The notes under the pieces: model-generated
Databases searched by the model: none
What the model saw: the letters and a program-made list of their open reading frames with translations, nothing else
What the model was told of the DNA's origin: nothing
Translations under genes and position numbers: made by a program
Assembly: GCA_034189755.1 (NCBI GenBank)
Contig: JAXIHJ010000093.1
Coordinates: 1-11,002, forward strand
Origin: JAXIHJ01 sp034189755
Lineage (GTDB): Bacteria > Planctomycetota > Phycisphaerae > SM23-33
DNA length: 11,002 bases
Direction: 5' to 3'
In this document: in pieces, positions 1-6,881 of the stretch
Position numbering within the stretch: position 1 is the stretch's first letter
How the letters are laid out: each line of letters begins with the position of its first letter

Positions 1-141
1 CAATTCGCCGGCCCTTGCTATTTCCACTTCGATTCGCACCTGTTCTCGCCCCATAACCAGCGCAGAGAAGAAGACCCGATATTCGTGCGCAGCAACGCGA
101 TCGGCAAGCTGGAAGCCTTCGGGTTTTTGTGGAAGTCATAA
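1..141 (+). CDS. C-terminal end of an unrecognised protein (5' truncated)
   Basis: Reading from base 1 gives 46 uninterrupted codons ending in TAA at 139-141. The start lies outside the window. The visible peptide is rich in aromatic residues, His and Arg (a CYFHFDSHLFSPH stretch near its beginning) and ends with KLEAFGFLWKS. It shows no membrane segment, and I cannot assign it to a family. Its stop codon abuts the ATG of the flippase gene, and a GGAAG ribosome-binding sequence for that gene lies inside its last codons (131-135), so the two are very probably in one transcript and translationally coupled. By position it is likely another polysaccharide gene, but that is inferred from neighbours only. 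It is accepted as coding because it joins the next gene without a spacer and because no other frame offers a better reading. Confidence 0.6.
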   Translation, partial: QFAGPCYFHFDSHLFSPHNQRREEDPIFVRSNAIGKLEAFGFLWKS

Positions 142-1557
142 ATGTCTTCAGCACCGGAGCTTGCGACAGAACGGATTCTTGAGACGCCCGCCTTGCAGCC
201 TGCGGTCGCCGGCAGGCCCCAGCGGCACGTGGGCCTGCGGGCATTCGTCGAGACAGTGAGCACGGGCGGTTTCATCAAGGTCTGCGGCCTGGTGCAGGGC
301 ATCGTCATCTCGCGGCTTCTGGGCCCGTTGGGTCGCGGATATCTCGAGATTGCGGTTCTTTGGCCTACCCTTTTTGCAGCCCTCGGCATGTTCGGCGTCA
401 ATATGGCCATCAAGCGGCGGGCGGCCAGAGAACCGGACCTGGGGATCCTGACGCGGACCGCCATGCTCATGTCGCTGGGGCTTTCGGCGATAACGGTGGT
501 AGTGAGCTATCTTCTGCTGCCGTATTTCATTCCGGCCGGGCAGAGGCAAATCTTGCCATGTGCCGTTTTGTTTCTGGCGTTCATTCCCGCGAATCATCTG
601 TTCCTGTCTTTACAGGCCGTGGACGAAGGCACGGGCCATTTCCGCCGCTATAATCTGATTCGCGCCGTTCTCAACCCGGTATACCTTGCAGCCATAGCCA
701 TCGTATGGCTGGCTGGCCTGCGGGGCGTTTGGTGGTTTGTCGTCGGCTTGCTGGCGGCGAATTTTGTGGTGGTCGCAATACGGATTGTAGTCGCCGTTCG
801 TTCCGTTGACGTTATCGGTCCCATCCGTTCGCCGGGCAGGATCCTCCGCGAGGGTTGCCCGTTCTGGCTTGCGCACGTTTGCGACCTGGCGTATGAAAAT
901 GCAGACAGGATTCTGCTCATCTGGCTGTTGGGTCCACGTGCGGTGGGTCTGTACGTGGTCGCGCTGGCGGCCGGCAGTCTGCTGGGGTCGGTAGGGGTTT
1001 CCGCGAACACTGTTGTCTTCACGATAGCGGCCCAATCGTCATCGCGGGCCGGGTTCAGCCGATCCGCAAGGATATTTCGCGTAACCGCGCTGATGTGGCT
1101 CTTTGCGGGCAGCGCCATGGCGGCACTGGTGCCCTGGCTGCTTCCGATCATATACGGCAGCCGATTCGCCGACGCCGTTCTTCCGGCGGTCATACTGATT
1201 GCGGGTTCGGCGCTGGCTATGCAGGCACGGCTGCTGGACCATTGCCTGCGGGGCCAGGGCAGGCCCCTGCCGGGCGTCGCGACCAGGGTGGCGGCCATGG
1301 TGGTTCTGGTGGTCCTCGGCGTCGCGATGTATGGCAAGTGGGGGCTGCTCGGCGTGACCTGCGCGTTCGTTGCGGCGCAGGGGATATATCTCTGCCTGCT
1401 GGGCGCGACCGTTGGAGCCCGCTACGGCGGCAAGGCGGTTTTGGAACTGCTTCCTAGAGCCGACGACGTGCGGGAGGCGGTTACGCGAATCAAACGCTAT
1501 TTTGCGTCACGGTACGCTTCTGAGCCTCGCTGCGAGGGAGGTTACGAAGATGACTGA
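142..1557 (+). CDS. Wzx-like polysaccharide flippase (MOP/MATE superfamily)
   Basis: This 471-residue protein is predicted to move undecaprenyl-linked oligosaccharide units across the inner membrane. A polar N-terminus of about 33 residues is followed by many hydrophobic segments (roughly residues 40-60, 70-90, 107-130, 137-156, 178-220, 262-296, 313-336, 345-362, 382-397 and 400-425), fitting the 12-14 helix fold of the family. The stretch SRLLGPLGRGYL (57-68) matches the conserved first-loop signature of RfbX/Wzx-type proteins. The tail after residue 430 is charged and probably cytoplasmic. The length is usual for the family. The ATG directly follows the upstream TAA and has GGAAG at 131-135. 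The 3' end overlaps the next gene by 8 bases. The transporter family is clear. The exact substrate is unknown, and a teichoic-acid or lipid-linked capsule substrate is possible. Confidence 0.88.
   Translation: MSSAPELATERILETPALQPAVAGRPQRHVGLRAFVETVSTGGFIKVCGLVQGIVISRLLGPLGRGYLEIAVLWPTLFAALGMFGVNMAIKRRAAREPDLGILTRTAMLMSLGLSAITVVVSYLLLPYFIPAGQRQILPCAVLFLAFIPANHLFLSLQAVDEGTGHFRRYNLIRAVLNPVYLAAIAIVWLAGLRGVWWFVVGLLAANFVVVAIRIVVAVRSVDVIGPIRSPGRILREGCPFWLAHVCDLAYENADRILLIWLLGPRAVGLYVVALAAGSLLGSVGVSANTVVFTIAAQSSSRAGFSRSARIFRVTALMWLFAGSAMAALVPWLLPIIYGSRFADAVLPAVILIAGSALAMQARLLDHCLRGQGRPLPGVATRVAAMVVLVVLGVAMYGKWGLLGVTCAFVAAQGIYLCLLGATVGARYGGKAVLELLPRADDVREAVTRIKRYFASRYASEPRCEGGYEDD
1534..1541 (+). promoter_or_regulatory. 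Ribosome binding site that sets the start of the first glycosyltransferase
   Basis: GAGGGAGG lies 8 bases before the ATG at 1550, inside the last codons of the flippase gene. The reading frame is open back to an ATG at 1370, but that would give an unlikely 60-residue extension lying entirely within flippase coding sequence. The strong site makes 1550 the better start. Confidence 0.75.
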
Positions 1558-2812
1558 CCTGCAAGCCGGCACAAACACTTCACCGCGTGTTCTGGTCGCG
1601 CAAGTCGGCGCGAGGATGCACTACGCCGTGCCCGCGATCCTTCACTCCGCCGGCCGGCTGGAAGCGTTGTACACCGATTTCTACGCCGACAAATGGCCCT
1701 GGCGGGCGCTTGGGGCCGTCGGCATGCCGGCTGTCCTGCCGCGAAAGGCGCGCATACTCTTTGCAAGAAAAGGGCGTTTGCCCGCCCGCAAGGTCAGGGC
1801 GTTTCAGCGATTCGGGTTGAAATACATCTGGCGCTATAAGACGGCGCAGCCTCAGCAGGTATGGAAGGTCAATCTCTGGGCGGGTGCGGAATTCAACCGC
1901 CTGGTTATCGAGGCGGGCCTTGGTGAGGCAAACTGCGTTTACGGCATCTGGTGCGCCAGTTTGCCCCTGTTTGAACATGCCGCCGGCAGGGGTCTGAAAT
2001 GCGTGCTGGACCAGTGCACCTGTCCTGCGGTTGTGGAAGATGAGCTTGTTCGGCAGGAATACTCGCGGTGGTCCGGCTGGCAGGAGCCTCCTGTGCCGCG
2101 GCGCGTGGAGGCCTACACCGAACGGGAACGGGCCGAATGGCGGCTCGCCGATACGATTCTGTGCCCCTCGGAGTTTGTCAAGCGCGGCGTGCAGAAGGTG
2201 GCCGGCCCGGTCGAAAAATGCAGGGTCGTACCCTACGGTGTCGGCTTGAAAGGGCCGATGCCGCTTCGGAAACCGCCTGCAAAGCCCGTGAAAATTCTCT
2301 TTGTCGGCCAGGTTCGGCTGCTCAAGGGCGTGCCGTACCTTCTCGACGCGATGCGACAGTTCAATGACGGCCAGGCCGTCTGCCGCATAGTCGGGCCTGT
2401 CAAGGTCTCGGCCGCTAAGCTCCGGCAGCATATGCCGGACAATGTCTCTCTCATCGGGCCGATACCCCGAACGGAGATGGACGCGCAGTACGACTGGGCC
2501 GACATATTCTGCCTGCCAAGCCTCAGCGAAGGCTCGGCCACGGTCGTTTATGAGGCGATTGTCCGCGGCCTGCCGGTGATAACCACGGCCAACAGCGGAA
2601 GCATAATCGACTGCGCCAACCCGGGCCGAAACGTCATCGTGCCGATACGCGACGCCGACGCCATCGCCGAGGCCATCAGGACCATTGCCGCAAACTGGCA
2701 ACCCGCGAGCGATTCACCGCAGGCGGCGGCACTGGCGCAGGCGGCTTCATTTGAGGCCTATTCGGATCGCCTGATTGCCGCCCTGGCAGCAGCCGTCGTG
2801 CCGGAAGGTTAG
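1550..2812 (+). CDS. GT4-family glycosyltransferase
   Basis: This 420-residue, GT-B fold, presumably retaining glycosyltransferase should transfer a sugar from a nucleotide sugar to the growing lipid-linked glycan on the cytoplasmic face. The N-terminal Rossmann-like half (about 12-230) is divergent. The C-terminal donor-binding half begins at VKILFVGQVRLLKG (247-260), and the GT4 EX7E motif is intact with E327 and E335 inside LSEGSATVVYEA. The LPVITTANSG stretch (341-350) is the usual glycine-containing donor loop that follows. The start at 1550 is chosen for its strong ribosome-binding site and gives a normal family length. The gene overlaps the flippase gene by 8 bases and ends 2 bases before the following ATG. 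Donor and acceptor cannot be read from the sequence. The Ala-rich C-terminus is unremarkable. Confidence 0.88.
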   Translation: MTDLQAGTNTSPRVLVAQVGARMHYAVPAILHSAGRLEALYTDFYADKWPWRALGAVGMPAVLPRKARILFARKGRLPARKVRAFQRFGLKYIWRYKTAQPQQVWKVNLWAGAEFNRLVIEAGLGEANCVYGIWCASLPLFEHAAGRGLKCVLDQCTCPAVVEDELVRQEYSRWSGWQEPPVPRRVEAYTERERAEWRLADTILCPSEFVKRGVQKVAGPVEKCRVVPYGVGLKGPMPLRKPPAKPVKILFVGQVRLLKGVPYLLDAMRQFNDGQAVCRIVGPVKVSAAKLRQHMPDNVSLIGPIPRTEMDAQYDWADIFCLPSLSEGSATVVYEAIVRGLPVITTANSGSIIDCANPGRNVIVPIRDADAIAEAIRTIAANWQPASDSPQAAALAQAASFEAYSDRLIAALAAAVVPEG

Positions 2813-2814
2813 AA

Positions 2815-3483
2815 ATGCGGATAATACAAGGGCCGTTACAACAAATGTTGCGATGCGTATTCCGACACGTACCGTTTTTCGGATTGCTACAGCTTGCGCA
2901 GAGAAAAAGCTTTCGGCACAGAATGGGATGGTTCCGCAGTGCTTGCAAAGGAATGTCGGTTGCGAATGACAATCAACCGATTCCCTGGTACACCTATGCG
3001 TCGGCGGCCTTTCTGAAGGACCGGATCAGGCCTGAGTGGTCGGTTTTCGAGTACGGGTCGGGCAACTCGACGTTGTGGTGGGCCGAGCTGGTGCACAAGG
3101 GCAAGGTGATCTCCTGCGAACATGAGGCGGCGTGGTATGAAATAATGCGGGATCGGGTGCCCGATCACGTTGAGCTTCACTATCAGGCTCTTGAGCCGGA
3201 GGGAAATTACAGCGGGTTCATCACCCGGCACCCCAACCGGTTCGATGTGATTGTAATCGACGGGCGCCAACGGCTGGCGTGCGCGGAATATGCCTCAGGG
3301 GCGTTAAAATCGGGCGGTGTGATCGTATGGGATAACAGCGACCGGGAGGACTACAGACCGGGGTTCGATTTGCTGCAACAGCAGGGCTTCAAACGGCTGG
3401 AGTTCACGGGCATGGGGCCGATAAATTCAATGGGCTGGTCAACGTCGATCCTTTACCGCCCGAATAACTGCCTGGGCATCTGA
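2815..3483 (+). CDS. Class I SAM-dependent methyltransferase-like protein
   Basis: This 222-residue protein has a Rossmann methyltransferase core. Motif I is FEYGSGNST (78-86), the acidic strand-2 end is near CEHE (101-104), FDVIVIDGRQR (143-153) carries the strand-4 aspartates, and GGVIVWDNSDR (167-177) is strand 5. The N-terminal 50 residues are basic and partly hydrophobic. They contain a GWFRS element, followed by PIPWYTYASAAFL (55-67), which looks like a conserved lead-in of this subgroup, so I keep the ATG at 2815 rather than the internal ATG at 2953. GGAAGG at 2803-2808, inside the end of the glycosyltransferase gene, is well spaced for 2815. It probably methylates a sugar or glycan, but the target is inferred from the neighbours. 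A non-methylating SAM-binding protein cannot be excluded. Confidence 0.8.
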   Translation: MRIIQGPLQQMLRCVFRHVPFFGLLQLAQRKSFRHRMGWFRSACKGMSVANDNQPIPWYTYASAAFLKDRIRPEWSVFEYGSGNSTLWWAELVHKGKVISCEHEAAWYEIMRDRVPDHVELHYQALEPEGNYSGFITRHPNRFDVIVIDGRQRLACAEYASGALKSGGVIVWDNSDREDYRPGFDLLQQQGFKRLEFTGMGPINSMGWSTSILYRPNNCLGI

Positions 3484-3493
3484 CGCCGATCCA

Positions 3494-3511
3494 GCCGCTC
3501 ATGGGAGCGGC
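3494..3511 (+). other. GC-rich stem-loop between the methyltransferase and ligase genes
   Basis: GCCGCTC and GAGCGGC form a perfect 7-base-pair stem around the 4-base loop ATGG. The element sits in the 58-base gap before the ligase gene, 10 bases after the methyltransferase stop and about 20 bases before the AGGAG ribosome-binding site. No run of T follows, so it is not a standard Rho-independent terminator. It could stabilise a processed mRNA end or modulate expression of the downstream membrane protein, or it could be chance in GC-rich DNA. Confidence 0.4.
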
Positions 3512-3530
3512 CGGCATCCCGGACAACTAC

Positions 3531-3535
3531 AGGAG
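3531..3535 (+). promoter_or_regulatory. Ribosome binding site of the ligase/polymerase gene
   Basis: AGGAG is placed 6 bases before the ATG at 3542. It is the clearest free-standing Shine-Dalgarno site in the window and fixes that start in preference to the out-of-frame ATG at 3501. Confidence 0.7.
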
Positions 3536-3541
3536 CTTTAT

Positions 3542-4855
3542 ATGGGCGTCTCCCCATTGTGCGGAAATACCTACAGACGGACCCGCGCCGCGTCCCTTTT
3601 CGGCGCGGTTTCCTCGAAGCTGCCCGTCTCGGCGATGTTTCTTTTCGCGCAGCCGATTCTTGGGATTATCTGCTGGAGGCCCAGGGGTAAAGGTGATTTC
3701 GCGCACGTCGATGCTTCTGCGCTGGTCCAGGTTGCCTTCGTCGCGTTGGCCGGGTTGTGGCTGCTGGGCCGGCTGAGGAACATCGCTCGCCGCCTGCCGG
3801 CGGTACTGTATTCGCCGCCGGTTGTCTACCTTGTCGGCTATCTGGTTTTGGCCGGCGTAAGCGTGCTGTGGTCGAACTACCTGCTCCTTACGCTGTACCG
3901 GACGCTCGAAGCGTGCGTGTATCTGGGATTGATCCTCTATACCGTCCTTGCCGCGCGAAACGTGAAGGAAGCCTTTGCGCTACTGATCATATATTGCATG
4001 TTGGCTGCCGGCGGCGAGGTCTTTGCGTGCATCAGAAACCGCCTGGCGCTGGGCGAGAGTTCCATCATCAGCCTGCTGCATGCAAACGTCGCCCCCGCAG
4101 TGGCTTCGGTCGGCTTATTTCTGTGCTGGCTGTTTATCCGTGACCGCCTTGTGCAACTTGCCGCCTGGTTTTCCGCGGCAATCATTGTCGTAACGACTTC
4201 CGTCAGCACGTACGCCGCGATTCTTGTAACGATCTTTGTAATCCTTTTGTGCCGCGCCTCGGCGAAGGCCAGAGCGATAGCGTTCCTGGTTTTCGGGCTG
4301 ATCGTTGTGGTTGGCCTGGTGCTGGGTTCGTTTTCGTTCCTGGCCGACGCACTGTTGTACGGTAAAACCGACGAAGCCATCGAGGGCGGCTCGGGCCGCC
4401 TGGCCATGTGGGAATATTACTGGGATAACGTCATCACGGACAGTCCGTGGCTAGGCCAGGGCTACGTAGCCGGCGAACACCAGCATCGTCACGGCGAAAG
4501 CTACTATACCATTGCGCACAACGTCTTTATCGCGGCGGCTGCGGGCCTGGGCGTTCTCGGTGCCGCTATATGCCTGTTGCTGGCCGGCTCCATGTTGTAC
4601 CGGTCGTCTCGCATCATCGGGCCGGTCGGCGTCGTTTTACTGGCTGCCTCGCTGTGCATCTGGCTGAATTCCCTCATGATGCCCGGGATCTCCGGCAGGG
4701 CCGGGCCGATGTGGCTGGTAATCGCATGGCTCTGTGTACTGGTGGGAACCATATGGAACGGCCATTTGGTTCCGGCACAAAGTTCACGGGATAGACGTGG
4801 CGTCCGAACAAGTGGAGTGCGGCGGAATCGCAGAACTGCGGTGCATGAGAAATGA
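3542..4855 (+). CDS. O-antigen ligase/Wzy polymerase family membrane protein
   Basis: This 437-residue protein has about ten or more hydrophobic segments (for example residues 31-45, 60-76, 92-110, 123-137, 144-160, 182-198, 206-236, 245-267, 327-350, 358-378 and 389-405). A large polar loop between about 268 and 326 contains SGRLAMWEYYWD (284-295), GQGY (305-308), a His-rich GEHQHRHGES stretch and then AHNVFI (325-330). This is the pattern of the Wzy_C/O-antigen ligase domain, which joins or polymerises undecaprenyl-linked glycans on the periplasmic side. The helix that in relatives often carries a Ser/Thr-Arg-Gly element reads TTSVSTYAAI here (218-227), without the Arg. The last 30 residues are Arg-rich and probably cytoplasmic. 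The gene shares ATGA with the next gene (4-base overlap). Ligase and polymerase cannot be told apart by sequence alone. Confidence 0.85.
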   Translation: MGVSPLCGNTYRRTRAASLFGAVSSKLPVSAMFLFAQPILGIICWRPRGKGDFAHVDASALVQVAFVALAGLWLLGRLRNIARRLPAVLYSPPVVYLVGYLVLAGVSVLWSNYLLLTLYRTLEACVYLGLILYTVLAARNVKEAFALLIIYCMLAAGGEVFACIRNRLALGESSIISLLHANVAPAVASVGLFLCWLFIRDRLVQLAAWFSAAIIVVTTSVSTYAAILVTIFVILLCRASAKARAIAFLVFGLIVVVGLVLGSFSFLADALLYGKTDEAIEGGSGRLAMWEYYWDNVITDSPWLGQGYVAGEHQHRHGESYYTIAHNVFIAAAAGLGVLGAAICLLLAGSMLYRSSRIIGPVGVVLLAASLCIWLNSLMMPGISGRAGPMWLVIAWLCVLVGTIWNGHLVPAQSSRDRRGVRTSGVRRNRRTAVHEK

Positions 4856-6060
4856 CCAGCGTCGCAATCATACAGAATGTGTTGCCGCACTATCGCGTAC
4901 CGGTGTTTCGCGCGCTGGCGGAACAGCCTTATATTGAGCTTACGCTCATTTACGGAAGCAACTCAGGGGACAAGGTGGCCGACTCGGCGCAGACAAACGT
5001 TGTCGGTGATATGCCGTTTCGGGTCGTGAGGGGTAAAATCCGTAACTTCGGGGTAACGGGTAAGAATATCCTTTGGCACAAGCCGGCTGTCGATTTGCTG
5101 GAAAAAGAGCGGTTCGACGTGGTAATCCACTTGTTCGAATCGAAATGGGCCTCCCTTTGGAAAATCCGGAAACTCCAGAAACAAAGAGGCGATCGTTTCA
5201 TTCTGTGGGGCCACGGCGTGTGTAAAAGTTCATCGAGGCTGATAAACCGGCTTTGGATGCGTATGATTCGTATCGCCGACGCCGTCCTGTTCTATTCGGC
5301 TCGCGGGCGCCGGCGTCAGGTCGAACGGGGAGTAGAGCCAGAGAAGTTGTTCGTGGCGAGAAACTCACTTGCCCTCGAGCCTATCGATGCCGCCATGGCT
5401 GGATGGCCACAATCTCGTCTCAATGAGTTTCGTCGAGACAAGAAGTTGGGCAACGGCCCGGTATTGCTGTGCGTCTGTCGTTTTTTGAAGAACAAGAGGT
5501 TGGATTTGCTGCTCCGCGCCGCGGCGCGGCTCCGGGTGGATTATCCCGATTTGAAGGTGGTCCTGATCGGAGACGGCCCCTGCAAAGGCGAGCTTCGGAA
5601 CCTTTGCGACCGGTTAAATCTTGGGTCCGTGGTGCTGTTGGCCGGCAGGGTGATCGAAGAAACCGAGCTTGCACCGTGGTTCCTTTCCAGCGATCTTGTC
5701 GTGGTTCCGGGCGCGATCGGCCTGTTGGCCGTCCACGCACACGCCTATGGCCGGGCGGTGGTAACCTGCGACCACATGGCAATTCACGGCCCCGAGATCG
5801 AAATCCTCATTCCGGGCCAGACGGGTGCTTTGTTTCGAGGCGGCGATGCCGAGGCGCTTGCAGAAGTCGTCGGCGACATCCTGTCAGACCCGGAGAGAAA
5901 AAAAGCCCTTGGCCAAGCCGCGTATCGGCGCACCCGCGAAGATTTCGGCACCCGGAACATGATCGATGGATTCTTGCAGGCTATTTCCTACGTAACCGGC
6001 CGATCACTCGCGTTGCAGGAACCTTCCTCCGGGCTAGTGGTGTCCGGCGCGATACGGTAG
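4852..6060 (+). CDS. GT4-like glycosyltransferase with altered EX7E motif
   Basis: This 402-residue GT-B glycosyltransferase begins with QNVLPHYRVPVFRALAE (8-24), the acceptor-side opening typical of one GT4 subgroup, followed by LWGHG (118-122). The C-terminal half has VLLCVCRFLKNKRLDLLL (204-221) and VVLIGDGP (236-243). Where most GT4 enzymes have an EX7E motif, this one reads PGAIGLLAVHAHAYGRAVV (286-304), with Gly and His at the usual Glu positions, and GPEIE (313-317) follows. I recall a subgroup with this same PG..GL....HA...G pattern, so the enzyme is probably active rather than decayed. The start overlaps the ligase stop (ATGA), implying translational coupling. By eye, the gene has more A/T-rich codons than its neighbours. 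The sugar specificity is unknown. Confidence 0.85.
   Translation: MTSVAIIQNVLPHYRVPVFRALAEQPYIELTLIYGSNSGDKVADSAQTNVVGDMPFRVVRGKIRNFGVTGKNILWHKPAVDLLEKERFDVVIHLFESKWASLWKIRKLQKQRGDRFILWGHGVCKSSSRLINRLWMRMIRIADAVLFYSARGRRRQVERGVEPEKLFVARNSLALEPIDAAMAGWPQSRLNEFRRDKKLGNGPVLLCVCRFLKNKRLDLLLRAAARLRVDYPDLKVVLIGDGPCKGELRNLCDRLNLGSVVLLAGRVIEETELAPWFLSSDLVVVPGAIGLLAVHAHAYGRAVVTCDHMAIHGPEIEILIPGQTGALFRGGDAEALAEVVGDILSDPERKKALGQAAYRRTREDFGTRNMIDGFLQAISYVTGRSLALQEPSSGLVVSGAIR
5514..5529. repeat. Perfect 16-base GC palindrome inside the second glycosyltransferase gene
   Basis: CCGCGCCG is followed immediately by its reverse complement CGGCGCGG. It encodes part of an Arg-Ala-Ala-Ala-Arg helix around residues 222-226. 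It may be only a by-product of Ala/Arg codons in GC-rich DNA. No second copy was noticed in the window. Confidence 0.5.
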
Positions 6061-6142
6061 GGTCAGCACAAAGTTTTTCTCCACCAAATTTGTTAGTAGT
6101 CGGGTTAGAGAACGCCGCCGGGTCATAGAGGATGAATCAGAC
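6061..6142 (+). other. Longest intergenic gap, A/T-richer
   Basis: This 82-base spacer separates the second glycosyltransferase from the second methyltransferase. Its first half (about 6068-6100) is clearly richer in A and T than the surrounding genes. An AGAGGA sequence at 6127-6132 can serve as ribosome-binding site for the ATG at 6143. I see no convincing -35/-10 pair, no terminator hairpin and no gene. If an internal promoter exists in this locus, this is the most likely place. Confidence 0.4.
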
Positions 6143-6871
6143 ATGAAGGATCAGGTCAGCGAACGTCTGTTGGAGCATTATGATCAGAAGTACGCCGAGA
6201 AAGCATCCTCCCTGCCGTCAATCCCGATGAAGCGGTATCCGACCAACCGGCATGAAGCAGCCGTCAAATGGGCCGGAAGCGGCGAAAGGGCGATGGACGT
6301 CGGCGCCGGCTCCGGGGCGTTGCTTCGCTCACTGCGAGGAGCGTACCGGCAATGGGTTGCTACGGAGCTGTCTTGCCCGCGAGTCGCCGGCCTTGAGGAG
6401 ACCTTTCAAGACGATGCCGGCGTTCAGGTTCTCCGCCATGATATAGAAAGGCAGAAACTGCCCTTTCCGGAGAATCACTTTGATGCGGTGTTCCTCATCG
6501 ATGTCGTGGAGCATTTTTTCGATCCTGTACCGCCCCTGGCGGAGATACACCGCGTGATGCGACCCGGAGGCCGGCTGCTCATCGACACGCCCAACATCGC
6601 CAAGTGGACCCGCCGCCTGAAACTGCTGTGCGGACGCTTCCCCGCAACCGCAAGCCTGGACGAGGGTCTTCTTATGTACGACCGCAAAACGCCCACCGAT
6701 CTGCACGACGAGGGGCACATGCACTACTTTACCTTCCGGTCGCTGAGCAAGCTGCTTGAGCAGCGAGTCGGCTTTTCGCGGACGGTCGCCTGCGGCTACG
6801 GCCGGCTGGGGCCGCTATGCAGGCTTTGGCCGGGGTTGCTGTCCGACGTCTTTGTCGTCGCGGTTAAATAG
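6143..6871 (+). CDS. Class I SAM-dependent methyltransferase (Methyltransf_11/23 type)
   Basis: This 242-residue soluble methyltransferase has motif I MDVGAGSGAL (51-60), an acidic residue after strand 2 (E75), HDIE (99-102), the post-II block FDAVFLIDVVEHFFDP (113-128) and the strand-5 block MRPGGRLLIDTPN (139-151). The C-terminal HMHYFTFRSLSKLL (192-205) is the usual cap of UbiE/COQ5-like and sugar-methylating relatives. Length and motif order are complete. The start at 6143 has AGAGGA 10 bases upstream. The ATG at 6132 is out of frame and soon stops. It sits between two glycosyltransferase genes, which suggests methylation of a sugar hydroxyl or of the glycan. It is not closely similar to the methyltransferase at 2815-3483, so the two probably have different targets. 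Confidence 0.87.
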   Translation: MKDQVSERLLEHYDQKYAEKASSLPSIPMKRYPTNRHEAAVKWAGSGERAMDVGAGSGALLRSLRGAYRQWVATELSCPRVAGLEETFQDDAGVQVLRHDIERQKLPFPENHFDAVFLIDVVEHFFDPVPPLAEIHRVMRPGGRLLIDTPNIAKWTRRLKLLCGRFPATASLDEGLLMYDRKTPTDLHDEGHMHYFTFRSLSKLLEQRVGFSRTVACGYGRLGPLCRLWPGLLSDVFVVAVK

Positions 6872-6881
6872 TGAGACACAC

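Noticed and set aside
648..1337. 229-codon minus-strand open frame opposite the flippase
   Set aside because: The product is Thr/Ala/Arg-rich low-information sequence with no motif, and it is fully covered by the flippase gene.
1370..1549. Upstream extension of the first glycosyltransferase frame
   Set aside because: The extension overlaps flippase coding sequence by about 190 bases. A strong ribosome-binding site and a normal family length support the ATG at 1550.
1580..2701. Long open frame of 373 codons on the minus strand
   Set aside because: It lies fully antisense to the clear GT4 gene. Its translation shows no recognisable domain, and such shadows are expected in GC-rich coding DNA.
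3494..3511. Rho-independent terminator after the first methyltransferase gene
   Set aside because: A stem-loop is present but no T-run follows, and the downstream gene has its own ribosome-binding site within about 20 bases. It is kept only as an unexplained hairpin.
5469..6128. 219-codon plus-strand open frame overlapping the second glycosyltransferase
   Set aside because: It is an Arg/Gly/Pro-rich frame-shifted shadow. The overlapping frame has all the GT-B landmarks.
6061..6142. Promoter in the largest spacer
   Set aside because: A TTGTTA-like hexamer is present near 6089, but no matching -10 box at proper spacing could be found by eye.
6756..6881. N-terminal extension of the third glycosyltransferase
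   Set aside because: It overlaps the end of the methyltransferase gene, and MRILTVHNYY at 6882 is a typical family start.
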